NCBI GenBank assembly: GCA_013214985.1
Contig: JABSRY010000205.1
Span: 1 to 5,344 of the forward strand
DNA from: Hyphomicrobiales bacterium
GTDB taxonomy: Bacteria > Pseudomonadota > Alphaproteobacteria > Rhizobiales > OSC116
Length of the DNA stretch: 5,344 bases
Reading direction: 5' to 3'
Shown here: piece by piece, positions 1-5,344 of the stretch
How positions within the stretch are numbered: the stretch's first letter is position 1
How the letters are laid out: every line of letters starts with the position of its first letter
Position numbers and translations under genes: made by a program
The notes under the pieces: model-generated
The model's database searches: none
Seen by the model: only the letters and a program-made list of their open reading frames with translations
Told to the model about the DNA's origin: nothing

Positions 1-1080
1 GGCTCTTGCACTGGCCTTGTCGAACAAGTTATGGCGCTAACCTTGGGATCTAGGTTTGATGCAAATGCGATAGAATCTATGTGCCCATGCACCGATTTGC
101 AACATGGTGATGTGCGCCGCTTAATTGTCGTCAAACAGTTAAAAACTATCCCAGAAATAATGCAAGCGCTTGAATGGAAAACATCATGCGGCTGCCTAAA
201 ATGTCGCCCCGCACTTAATTATTACCTCATCTGCCAATATCCTGGTGAATATGTAGATGACAGCCAATCGCGTTTTGTAAATGAACGTGTCCATGCCAAC
301 ATCAACCATAATGGCACTTACACTGTAGTACCCCGCATGTGGGGCGGTGTTACTTCAGCAGCCGAGCTACGCGCCATTGCAGATGTGGTCGATAAATATA
401 ACATTCCAACCGTTAAATGTACTGGTGGTCAGCGTATTGACATGCTGGGCGTTAAAAAAGCCGATTTGTTGGGTGTATGGGAAGATTTGGGCAAAGTTGG
501 CTTTGTTTCTGGCCACGCATATGCAAAAGGTTTGCGCACGGTTAAAACCTGTGTCGGTACCGACTGGTGCCGTTTTGGCACGCAAGATAGCACAGGCCTT
601 GGCATCAAACTCGAAAAATTTATGTGGGGTTCGTGGACACCTGCAAAGCTTAAGCTCGCTGTTTCGGGCTGTCCTAGAAACTGTGCCGAAGCCACTTGTA
701 AAGATATTGGCGTCGTCTGCCTTGACTCGGGATATGAGCTACATTTTGGGGGTGCTGCAGGATTAGAAATTCAAGGCACACAGGTTTTAGGCAATGTCGC
801 TACAGAACAAGAAGCAATGATTTATATTTGTGCATTAACCCAAATGTACCGCGAGCAAGGCTATTATCTTGAGCGCATTTATAAATGGGCAAAACGCGTG
901 GGTTGGGATGAAATTCGCAACGTCATAATGAAGGATACAAAGCGCCGCGAAGCCTATTATGAAGCTTTTGTATATAGCCAAAAATTTGCACAAATAGACC
1001 CATGGTCAGAACGTGTATCCGGTGTAGATAAACATGAATTTAACCCACTTGCCACCCTACCTTTGGAGGCCGTTCAATGA
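1..1080 (+). CDS. nirB: Assimilatory nitrite reductase [NAD(P)H], large subunit, C-terminal part (5' end outside the window)
   Basis: This cytosolic enzyme reduces nitrite to ammonium with six electrons from NAD(P)H. The frame is open from base 1, and the first visible residues, GSCTGLVEQ, are the end of a BFD-like [2Fe-2S] motif (CGSC), so the ATG at 31 is internal. The missing N-terminal half should hold the FAD/NAD(P)H domains. About 359 of the usual 840-850 residues are visible. In fragment numbering there is a second BFD-like [2Fe-2S] domain with C28-P-C30 and C65-L-K-C68 (plus an extra C63). The sulfite/nitrite reductase ferredoxin-like half follows (VVPRMWGGVT), then the siroheme/[4Fe-4S] ligands C184-x5-C190 and C224-x3-C228, with C228 the expected shared siroheme ligand. 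The long conserved stretch around GTQDSTGLGIKLEKF matches my memory of E. coli NirB. It ends in ATGA, overlapping nirD. The identification is very secure; nasB is an alternative name. Confidence 0.97.
   Translation, partial: GSCTGLVEQVMALTLGSRFDANAIESMCPCTDLQHGDVRRLIVVKQLKTIPEIMQALEWKTSCGCLKCRPALNYYLICQYPGEYVDDSQSRFVNERVHANINHNGTYTVVPRMWGGVTSAAELRAIADVVDKYNIPTVKCTGGQRIDMLGVKKADLLGVWEDLGKVGFVSGHAYAKGLRTVKTCVGTDWCRFGTQDSTGLGIKLEKFMWGSWTPAKLKLAVSGCPRNCAEATCKDIGVVCLDSGYELHFGGAAGLEIQGTQVLGNVATEQEAMIYICALTQMYREQGYYLERIYKWAKRVGWDEIRNVIMKDTKRREAYYEAFVYSQKFAQIDPWSERVSGVDKHEFNPLATLPLEAVQ
1065..1069 (+). promoter_or_regulatory. Ribosome binding site of nirD
   Basis: A full GGAGG lies inside the last codons of nirB, 7 bases before the nirD ATG. 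It fixes the nirD start at 1077. With the ATGA overlap it points to coupled translation of the two nitrite reductase subunits. Confidence 0.8.
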
Positions 1081-1421
1081 GCGAAACAGCAATAAAATGG
1101 CACGCAATTGGTGAAATTAACGACGTGCCACTACGCGGCACACGCACAGTAAACCAAGGCGATATGAAAATTGCCATTTTTAGAACTGCCGAAAACAAAA
1201 ATTTTGCATTACAAGATAAATGCCCCCATAGCGACGGGCCGTTAAGCGAAGGCATTGTGCATGATAATAGCGTAACTTGCCCGCTTCATTACTGGGTGAT
1301 TTCACTAGATACAGGAGAAGCACAGGGCGCGGATAAGGGCTGCTCGCGTACATTTCCTATTAAATTGGAGGGTGAAAAAATGTTCATTTCGCTGACACCC
1401 AATAATGGAGCATCTACGTGA
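1077..1421 (+). CDS. nirD: Nitrite reductase small subunit, Rieske-type [2Fe-2S] ferredoxin
   Basis: This is the small partner of NirB, a single Rieske-fold domain of 114 residues, the usual NirD length. The Rieske signature is intact: C49-P-H51, then 16 residues, then C68-P-L-H71, with the surrounding GPLSEGIVH and CPLHYW typical of the cluster-binding loops. It should therefore hold a [2Fe-2S] cluster, unlike E. coli NirD, which is known to have lost the ligands. There is no signal peptide or membrane segment, so it is cytosolic. The start is supported by GGAGG 7 bases upstream and the 4-base overlap with nirB. Its stop overlaps the GTG of nasA. In Paracoccus the homologue NasG is known as a Rieske ferredoxin serving both nitrite and nitrate reductases; a similar role here is inferred from the intact ligands and from its place between nirB and nasA. 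Confidence 0.95.
   Translation: MSETAIKWHAIGEINDVPLRGTRTVNQGDMKIAIFRTAENKNFALQDKCPHSDGPLSEGIVHDNSVTCPLHYWVISLDTGEAQGADKGCSRTFPIKLEGEKMFISLTPNNGAST
1406..1410 (+). promoter_or_regulatory. Ribosome binding site deciding the GTG start of nasA
   Basis: TGGAG ends 7 bases before the GTG at 1418. No ATG in this frame occurs before the codons for the essential N-terminal cysteines of NasA, so this site supports the non-ATG start. Confidence 0.7.
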
Positions 1422-4111
1422 GCCAATTGCGAAACCAGTTAAACGCCTTCCAAGTTAAATCAACCTGCCCTTATTGTGGGGTTGGCTGCGGCGTTATAGC
1501 CACGAGCGATGCGAACGAACAAGTGTCAATAAAAGGTGACCCTGACCACCCAGCCAATAAAGGCATACTTTGTTCTAAAGGCATGGCACTTTCTCAAACT
1601 CTAGGCCATAACGATCGCTTATTAGTGCCAAATGTTGATGGCGTAGATGCATCGTGGGCGGTAGCGATAAGCAAAGTCGCTAACGGGTTTAAACAAACGG
1701 TTAAACAATATGGCGCAGATAGCGTTGCATTTTATGTTTCAGGTCAATTACTTACTGAAGATTATTACGTCGCCAACAAATTAATGAAAGGCTTTATAGG
1801 CAGTGCGAATATAGACACCAATTCCAGATTGTGCATGTCATCTGCCGTTGCGGGCTATAAACGTGCATTTGGTGGCGATATTGTCCCTGGTAATTATGAA
1901 GATTGGGACAAAACAGACCTCGCAATTATAGTCGGTTCAAACGCAGCATGGTGCCACCCAATTTTATTTAACCGCCTAATAAAAGCCCAAAAAACCCGTG
2001 GTACAAAAATGGTAATTATAGACCCACGCCGCACTGCATCTTGCGATACAGCAAATTTGCACCTGCCCATTAAACCAGGCACAGATGTTATATTATTCAA
2101 CGGATTATTGGTATATTTAGCCGGCAAAAACGCCATTGATAATGAATACGTAAAATTACACACCCTCAACATAGACCAAACTTTGGATGCTGCCCGAGCC
2201 GATGCACCAGACATTCACACAGTTGCAAAAAAATGTATGTTGGATGTGACAAAGGTTGCAGAATTTTATGAACTTTTCTTAACCACAAAACGTAGTTTAA
2301 CGCTTTATTCCATGGGGGTTAATCAATCCTCATCTGGCACCGATAAAACCAATGCCATTATAAATTGTCATCTTTATACGGGGCGAATTGGCAAACAAGG
2401 CATGGGGCCATTTTCTATTACTGGTCAGCCCAACGCAATGGGTGGGCGCGAGGTGGGCGGGCTAGCAAACATGCTTGCTGCTCATATGGATTTTACCCCC
2501 AAAACAATCGACCTAGTATCACGTTTTTGGGGCGCTACTAATATTGCAAAAAACGCAGGTGCTAAAGCGGTAGATATGTTCGATAAAATAAATTCTGGTA
2601 AAATAAAAGCCATATGGATAATGGCAACCAACCCAGCAGTATCAATGCCCGATAGCAATATGGTTAGAGCCGCACTTAAAAAATGCCCTCTGGTTGTGGT
2701 TTCTGACTGTATGAATAATACCGACACAATGGCCTATGCAAATATAAAATTACCTGCAATGGCATGGGGGGAGAAAAACGGCACCGTTACCAATTCTGAA
2801 CGCTGTATTACGCGGCAACGCAATTTTTTAAAACCTGCAGGCCAAGCAAAGGCCGATTGGTGGATTATTTGCCAAGTCGCAAAAAAAATGGGTTTTGAAA
2901 AACAATTTAATTATAACGACGCAGCAGATATTTTTAAAGAACATAGTCAATTATCTGACTTCGAAAATGGCGGTGAAACGCGCCGTGCTTTTAACATCGG
3001 TTTGCACGCTAATATACACAGACAACAATATGATAATTTAGCGCCGACTCAATGGCCAATTACCCAAGAATCGCCAAACGGTACAAGCCGCATGCTTAAT
3101 GATGCTAGTTTCTACACCCCAAATCAAAAAGCCAATTTTGTAAAAGTCTCGTATAAACCGCCATTACATAAACTCACTAAGGCGTTTCCGTTAATTCTGA
3201 ATAGTGGGCGGTTGCGTGACCAATGGCACACCATGAGCCGCACAGGCAAATCGGCAAAATTAAACAATAAACATGCCGAACCATTTGTTACAATTTCTGC
3301 AAGGTTGGCAAAAACATATAATATTATGGATAATGACTTTGTAGAGATTTCAAGCCAATGGGGCAAAGCATTAGTGCGCGCATATTTAGAAGACGACCAG
3401 CCAGATCAGCAAATATTTATGCCAATTCATTGGACAAATACCCATGCCTCGGCTGCTGTAACAGGGCAGCTTGTTAACCCCGTTGTCGACCCTGTTTCTG
3501 GTCAGCCAGAGCTAAAACACACACCTGTCTCCATTAAACCTTGGTTGCCAGAATGGCATGGGTTTTTAATAGGCTGTAAAAAATATGATGTTAAGGCACT
3601 AAATGCCGATAAAAACATAAAATATTGGGCATATAATTATCAAGATAATTGTCATATTTTAAATTTGGCTGGATATGGTAAAATAGCCGATCTTAAAATT
3701 ATAAAAAAGACTAATAAAAGCAATAATTTATTGAGTTATATTGACAATGAGCAGGGGCAATATCGCTATGCCAATATTGAAAATAATAAATTGAAGACCT
3801 GTTTAATGGTCACAGATCTAGGCGAATTACCGCCGTTGCAATGGCTACAATATATTATGAATAAGCAAATAAAGGTCGATGATAAATCTAGTTTTTTATT
3901 GTCTGGTACATCACTCGAAAAACGCGCTGATCTTGGGCCAATTATCTGCTCATGTATTGGTGTTTATAAAAAACAGATGACGGATGCTATTTTAGAACAT
4001 AAGCTAACCACCACAGAACAAGTTGGCCAACTGCTAAAAGCCGGTACAAATTGTGGTTCATGTTTGAGTGAGATAAATTTATTACTAAAACCGCAATTCA
4101 ATGATGCATAA
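1418..4111 (+). CDS. nasA: Assimilatory nitrate reductase catalytic subunit (Mo-bis-MGD, [4Fe-4S], C-terminal [2Fe-2S])
   Basis: This cytosolic molybdoenzyme reduces nitrate to nitrite. It has 897 residues, normal for the family. At the N-terminus C17-x2-C20-x3-C24 and C52 bind a [4Fe-4S] cluster, with K54 in the place of the conserved lysine that relays electrons to the pterin. C139, in the NSRLCMSS context, is the expected Mo ligand of Nas/Nap-type enzymes. Typical molybdopterin oxidoreductase motifs follow (GSNAAWCHPILF, GQPNAMGGREVGGL, NSERCITRQR, then NSGRLRDQWHTMSRTGKS opening the dinucleotide-binding domain). The C-terminus has a BFD-like [2Fe-2S] domain with C844-S-C846 and C879-G-S-C882. 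There is no Tat signal, so it is assimilatory rather than periplasmic Nap. The start is GTG, overlapping the nirD stop. The linker around residues 725-835 is AT-rich and less conserved, but still has the WHGFL and LPPLQWL-type pieces I associate with NasA. It is also called nasC in some species. No dedicated reductase subunit is visible. Confidence 0.96.
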   Translation: MSQLRNQLNAFQVKSTCPYCGVGCGVIATSDANEQVSIKGDPDHPANKGILCSKGMALSQTLGHNDRLLVPNVDGVDASWAVAISKVANGFKQTVKQYGADSVAFYVSGQLLTEDYYVANKLMKGFIGSANIDTNSRLCMSSAVAGYKRAFGGDIVPGNYEDWDKTDLAIIVGSNAAWCHPILFNRLIKAQKTRGTKMVIIDPRRTASCDTANLHLPIKPGTDVILFNGLLVYLAGKNAIDNEYVKLHTLNIDQTLDAARADAPDIHTVAKKCMLDVTKVAEFYELFLTTKRSLTLYSMGVNQSSSGTDKTNAIINCHLYTGRIGKQGMGPFSITGQPNAMGGREVGGLANMLAAHMDFTPKTIDLVSRFWGATNIAKNAGAKAVDMFDKINSGKIKAIWIMATNPAVSMPDSNMVRAALKKCPLVVVSDCMNNTDTMAYANIKLPAMAWGEKNGTVTNSERCITRQRNFLKPAGQAKADWWIICQVAKKMGFEKQFNYNDAADIFKEHSQLSDFENGGETRRAFNIGLHANIHRQQYDNLAPTQWPITQESPNGTSRMLNDASFYTPNQKANFVKVSYKPPLHKLTKAFPLILNSGRLRDQWHTMSRTGKSAKLNNKHAEPFVTISARLAKTYNIMDNDFVEISSQWGKALVRAYLEDDQPDQQIFMPIHWTNTHASAAVTGQLVNPVVDPVSGQPELKHTPVSIKPWLPEWHGFLIGCKKYDVKALNADKNIKYWAYNYQDNCHILNLAGYGKIADLKIIKKTNKSNNLLSYIDNEQGQYRYANIENNKLKTCLMVTDLGELPPLQWLQYIMNKQIKVDDKSSFLLSGTSLEKRADLGPIICSCIGVYKKQMTDAILEHKLTTTEQVGQLLKAGTNCGSCLSEINLLLKPQFNDA

Positions 4112-4120
4112 TGAACTTTA

Positions 4121-4125
4121 AAGGA
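4121..4125 (+). promoter_or_regulatory. Ribosome binding site of mobA
   Basis: AAGGA, preceded by further A residues, lies 5 bases before the ATG at 4131 in the 19-base gap after nasA. It supports that ATG over an out-of-frame ATG overlapping the nasA stop. Confidence 0.6.
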
Positions 4126-4130
4126 TTTCC

Positions 4131-4700
4131 ATGCCGCCTAACGCTAAAATAATTAGACCGAGCGTCGCCGTAGTGATATTGGCGGGCGGAAAGTCGAGCC
4201 GCATGGGAAGTGATAAAGCCAAGTTGCAGCTTGGTGACATAAGCCTCTTAGAGCATATGCAGCAGATACTTAACAATGCTAATGTTCAAGATATTTATAT
4301 TAATGATCAATATAATATTGCGGATGTGATTGCAAATAGAGGTCCATTGTCGGGCTTTCACGCAGCATTGTGTAAATTTATTGGCCAGTATGATTTTTTA
4401 ATCATCACTCCAATAGACATGCCTGAATTATTACCCGCAATATTTACGCAACTCAACCATGCATCATCAAAATATAATATTGTTCATTTTAAAAACCACA
4501 TTTTACCATTGAGAATAAGGGTTAGTGATGCAAATATTAAAATTGTTACAGATATTTTGCAGAAAACAACTGATTTTTCGGTTATGAACTTTATAAGAAA
4601 ATTCGATACACTAGAGATTGATGATACAGGTTTTGATGATAAAATATTTCAGAATATAAATACTTTAAAACAGTGGGTTCGTTACCATAAAAGTAAATAA
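4131..4700 (+). CDS. mobA: Molybdenum cofactor guanylyltransferase
   Basis: MobA transfers GMP from GTP to molybdopterin, giving the guanine dinucleotide cofactor that NasA needs as bis-MGD; it acts in the cytosol. The protein has 189 residues, close to the usual 190-200. The nucleotide-binding loop LAGGKSSRMG (17-26) is followed by D28-K29. GPLSG (71-75) matches the family's second loop, and PIDMP (94-98) carries the metal-binding D96. These motifs separate it from unrelated short proteins, though the wider NTP-transferase family (MobA/CTP-type) shares the first motif; the context next to nasA favours MobA. The C-terminal half is strongly AT-rich (about 27% GC from 4441 to 4680) and less recognisable. 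It starts 19 bases after nasA on the same strand, so it is probably co-transcribed. It looks like a copy dedicated to this cluster; whether the genome has another cannot be told here. Confidence 0.88.
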   Translation: MPPNAKIIRPSVAVVILAGGKSSRMGSDKAKLQLGDISLLEHMQQILNNANVQDIYINDQYNIADVIANRGPLSGFHAALCKFIGQYDFLIITPIDMPELLPAIFTQLNHASSKYNIVHFKNHILPLRIRVSDANIKIVTDILQKTTDFSVMNFIRKFDTLEIDDTGFDDKIFQNINTLKQWVRYHKSK

Positions 4701-4747
4701 TCGGGCGGCTGTTCGGTCAACGTGCGCTTGATATCTATATAGCACAG
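4701..4747. other. Short gap after mobA without a clear plus-strand terminator
   Basis: Between the mobA stop and the A-run of the next hairpin there is no gene. The best fold is TCAA/TTGA around a 7-base loop (4718-4732), which is weak and lacks a following T-run. Termination of the nitrate operon may use the downstream hairpin in its weaker orientation, or Rho; this is inference. Confidence 0.4.
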
Positions 4748-4779
4748 AAAAAAAAGGAAACCCGCGAAGACTTCCCTTT
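4748..4779 (-). terminator. Rho-independent terminator of the SRPBCC gene
   Basis: Read on the minus strand, AAAGGGAA (4779-4772) pairs with TTTCCTTT (4760-4753) around an 11-base loop. This gives an 8-base-pair stem with one G-U pair, running into a run of eight T's (4755-4748, three of them in the stem). It sits about 30 bases after the minus-strand stop. On the plus strand the G-U becomes an A-C mismatch and the T-run is lost, so the polarity favours the minus strand. The stem has only two G-C pairs, so strength is uncertain. Confidence 0.6.
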
Positions 4780-4808
4780 ATCTTTATGTTATTTGCTTGG
4801 CCGTTATC

Positions 4809-5264
4809 TTATGCTTGTGTCGCTGGTATGCGCGCATGAAGCTCCAATGCTTGCAACGTGGCATCAAGCCCTTTGCTCAAAACACCCTGCGCTTGTTCGA
4901 CTGTCATTGCCTCTGGTTTAAGCTCAAATGCCAATACGACTGTTACAAGGCAGCCAGTGTCATTCGGTGCAATTTCATAACGCGTATTTGTGCATAAAAA
5001 TGGGCCCGAATCGTCGGTTGTATAACCGAATAGGCTGTCTTTTTCCCAATCGGTAATGTGGTGTTCGATTTTACCAAACTGCGCGGTTGAAACAGATCGG
5101 ACAGCCCCGACACCTGACTTTAATTCAGAGGTCACGGTTGCGCCGTCGATACCAGGTGCCCATTCGGCCAACGCCTCTAGGTCAGCCAGAACAGCCCAAA
5201 TTGCCGTTGCGGAAAGCTCGATCGACCGCTCAGCGCGTGCTGCATTGTTTAAATTTTTTTGCAT
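4809..5264 (-). CDS. SRPBCC-fold (START/polyketide cyclase-like) protein, ligand unknown
   Basis: This encodes 151 residues with the layout of a small SRPBCC domain. A first strand opens the domain (RAERSIELSAT), then comes the helix pair typical of the family (IWAVLADLEALAEWAPGI), then successive beta strands (GVGAVRSVST, KIEHHITDWEKDSLFGY, CLVTVVLAFELKP), and a long C-terminal amphipathic helix (VLSKGLDATLQALELHA) that normally covers the hydrophobic pocket. It most resembles the polyketide_cyc2-type subfamily; members bind or modify varied hydrophobic ligands, so no reaction can be named. There is no signal peptide or membrane segment, so it is cytosolic. The start at 5264 is forced: the frame upstream meets a TGA within a few codons. 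Its ribosome binding site is weak. It converges with the nitrate operon and has its own terminator, so it is probably a separate unit. GC is about 46%, higher than in the neighbouring 3' part of mobA. Confidence 0.8.
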   Translation of the reverse strand: MQKNLNNAARAERSIELSATAIWAVLADLEALAEWAPGIDGATVTSELKSGVGAVRSVSTAQFGKIEHHITDWEKDSLFGYTTDDSGPFLCTNTRYEIAPNDTGCLVTVVLAFELKPEAMTVEQAQGVLSKGLDATLQALELHARIPATQA

Positions 5265-5344
5265 TACAAATCAACTCATTTGTTTTATTTTATAATAATC
5301 TCTAATTTGTGCTTTTAGGATAGTAATAATTTTGCGCATAGCAG
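5265..5344 (-). promoter_or_regulatory. AT-rich upstream region of the SRPBCC gene
   Basis: No coding region is supported here. Positions 5281-5330 have only about 18% GC. On the minus strand TATTAT (5297-5292) and TATAAA (5294-5289) each match the -10 consensus at five of six positions, but no good -35 lies 16-18 bases further up. ACAAAT/ATTTGT arms (5266-5271 and 5278-5283) flank a 6-base centre directly before the start codon, and TAATAAT occurs twice, 31 bases apart (5293-5299, 5324-5330). A promoter is likely by position, but its exact site is not resolved. Confidence 0.3.

Noticed and set aside
347..766. Plus-strand open frame of 139 codons inside nirB, and antisense frames at 367-585 and 429-695
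   Set aside because: They overlap the strongly conserved nirB coding frame, and their translations look like no family I know.
31..1080. A complete gene starting at the ATG at 31
   Set aside because: The frame is open back to base 1 and the residues before this ATG are the end of a conserved [2Fe-2S] motif, so the gene begins before the window.
1894..2214. Antisense open frame of 106 codons inside nasA (also 2482-2727 and 3124-3366)
   Set aside because: They lie wholly inside the conserved NasA frame, with no ribosome binding site or recognisable domain.
3590..3930. The AT-rich NasA linker as an inserted element or foreign domain
   Set aside because: The frame is continuous, the total length is normal for NasA, and pieces of the region match the usual NasA pattern before the C-terminal [2Fe-2S] domain.
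4111..4152. A 13-codon frame starting at the ATG that overlaps the nasA stop (TAATG)
   Set aside because: It is out of frame with mobA, the peptide has no recognisable character, and the AAGGA at 4121 serves the mobA start instead.
4718..4732. TCAA/TTGA stem as a terminator for the nitrate operon
   Set aside because: It has only four to five pairs, an unpaired GC-rich loop and no T-run after it.
4797..5305. Plus-strand open frames at 4797-4997, 5056-5295 and 5087-5305
   Set aside because: They are antisense to the SRPBCC gene, whose translation has a coherent fold pattern; the plus-strand products are rich in Cys, Arg or Pro and look like shadow translations.
5289..5320. A definite sigma-70 promoter for the SRPBCC gene
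   Set aside because: The -10-like boxes are plausible, but the matching -35 position (TCCTAA) fits the consensus at only two of six bases, and AT-rich DNA gives such boxes easily.

Overview
The window is a piece of a bacterial chromosome, most likely from a Pseudomonadota. NirB resembles the proteobacterial enzyme closely. The nirB-nirD-nasA order, with a NasA carrying a C-terminal [2Fe-2S] domain, is common in Alpha- and Gammaproteobacteria. I lean towards a low- to mid-GC alphaproteobacterium, but nothing here fixes the class.

Positions 1-4700 hold four tightly packed plus-strand genes for assimilatory nitrate reduction: the 3' part of nirB (the window opens inside it), nirD, nasA and mobA. 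nirB/nirD and nirD/nasA overlap by 4 bases (ATGA and GTGA), and mobA follows nasA after 19 bases. They therefore look like one operon whose promoter and first genes lie before base 1. NasA would reduce nitrate to nitrite at a molybdenum bis-MGD site. NirB with NirD would reduce nitrite to ammonium using NAD(P)H, with siroheme and [4Fe-4S] in NirB. MobA would add the GMP moiety to molybdopterin to make the cofactor NasA needs. NirD keeps all four Rieske ligands, so it may also carry electrons to NasA, which has no reductase partner visible here.

Positions 4701-4808 are a short gap between convergent genes. It contains a hairpin with a T-run that reads as a terminator for the minus strand. Positions 4809-5264 (minus strand) encode a small cytosolic SRPBCC-fold protein of unknown ligand, unrelated in any obvious way to nitrate reduction. 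The last 80 bases are very AT-rich, contain no gene I can support, and probably hold the SRPBCC gene's promoter and leader.

Base composition is uneven. By hand count it is about 50% GC in the NirB catalytic region, about 30% in the late linker of nasA, about 27% in the 3' half of mobA and about 46% in the SRPBCC gene. I found no mobile element, CRISPR array, tRNA or rRNA, and no convincing novel system. This is mostly ordinary core nitrogen metabolism, with a few points worth checking.
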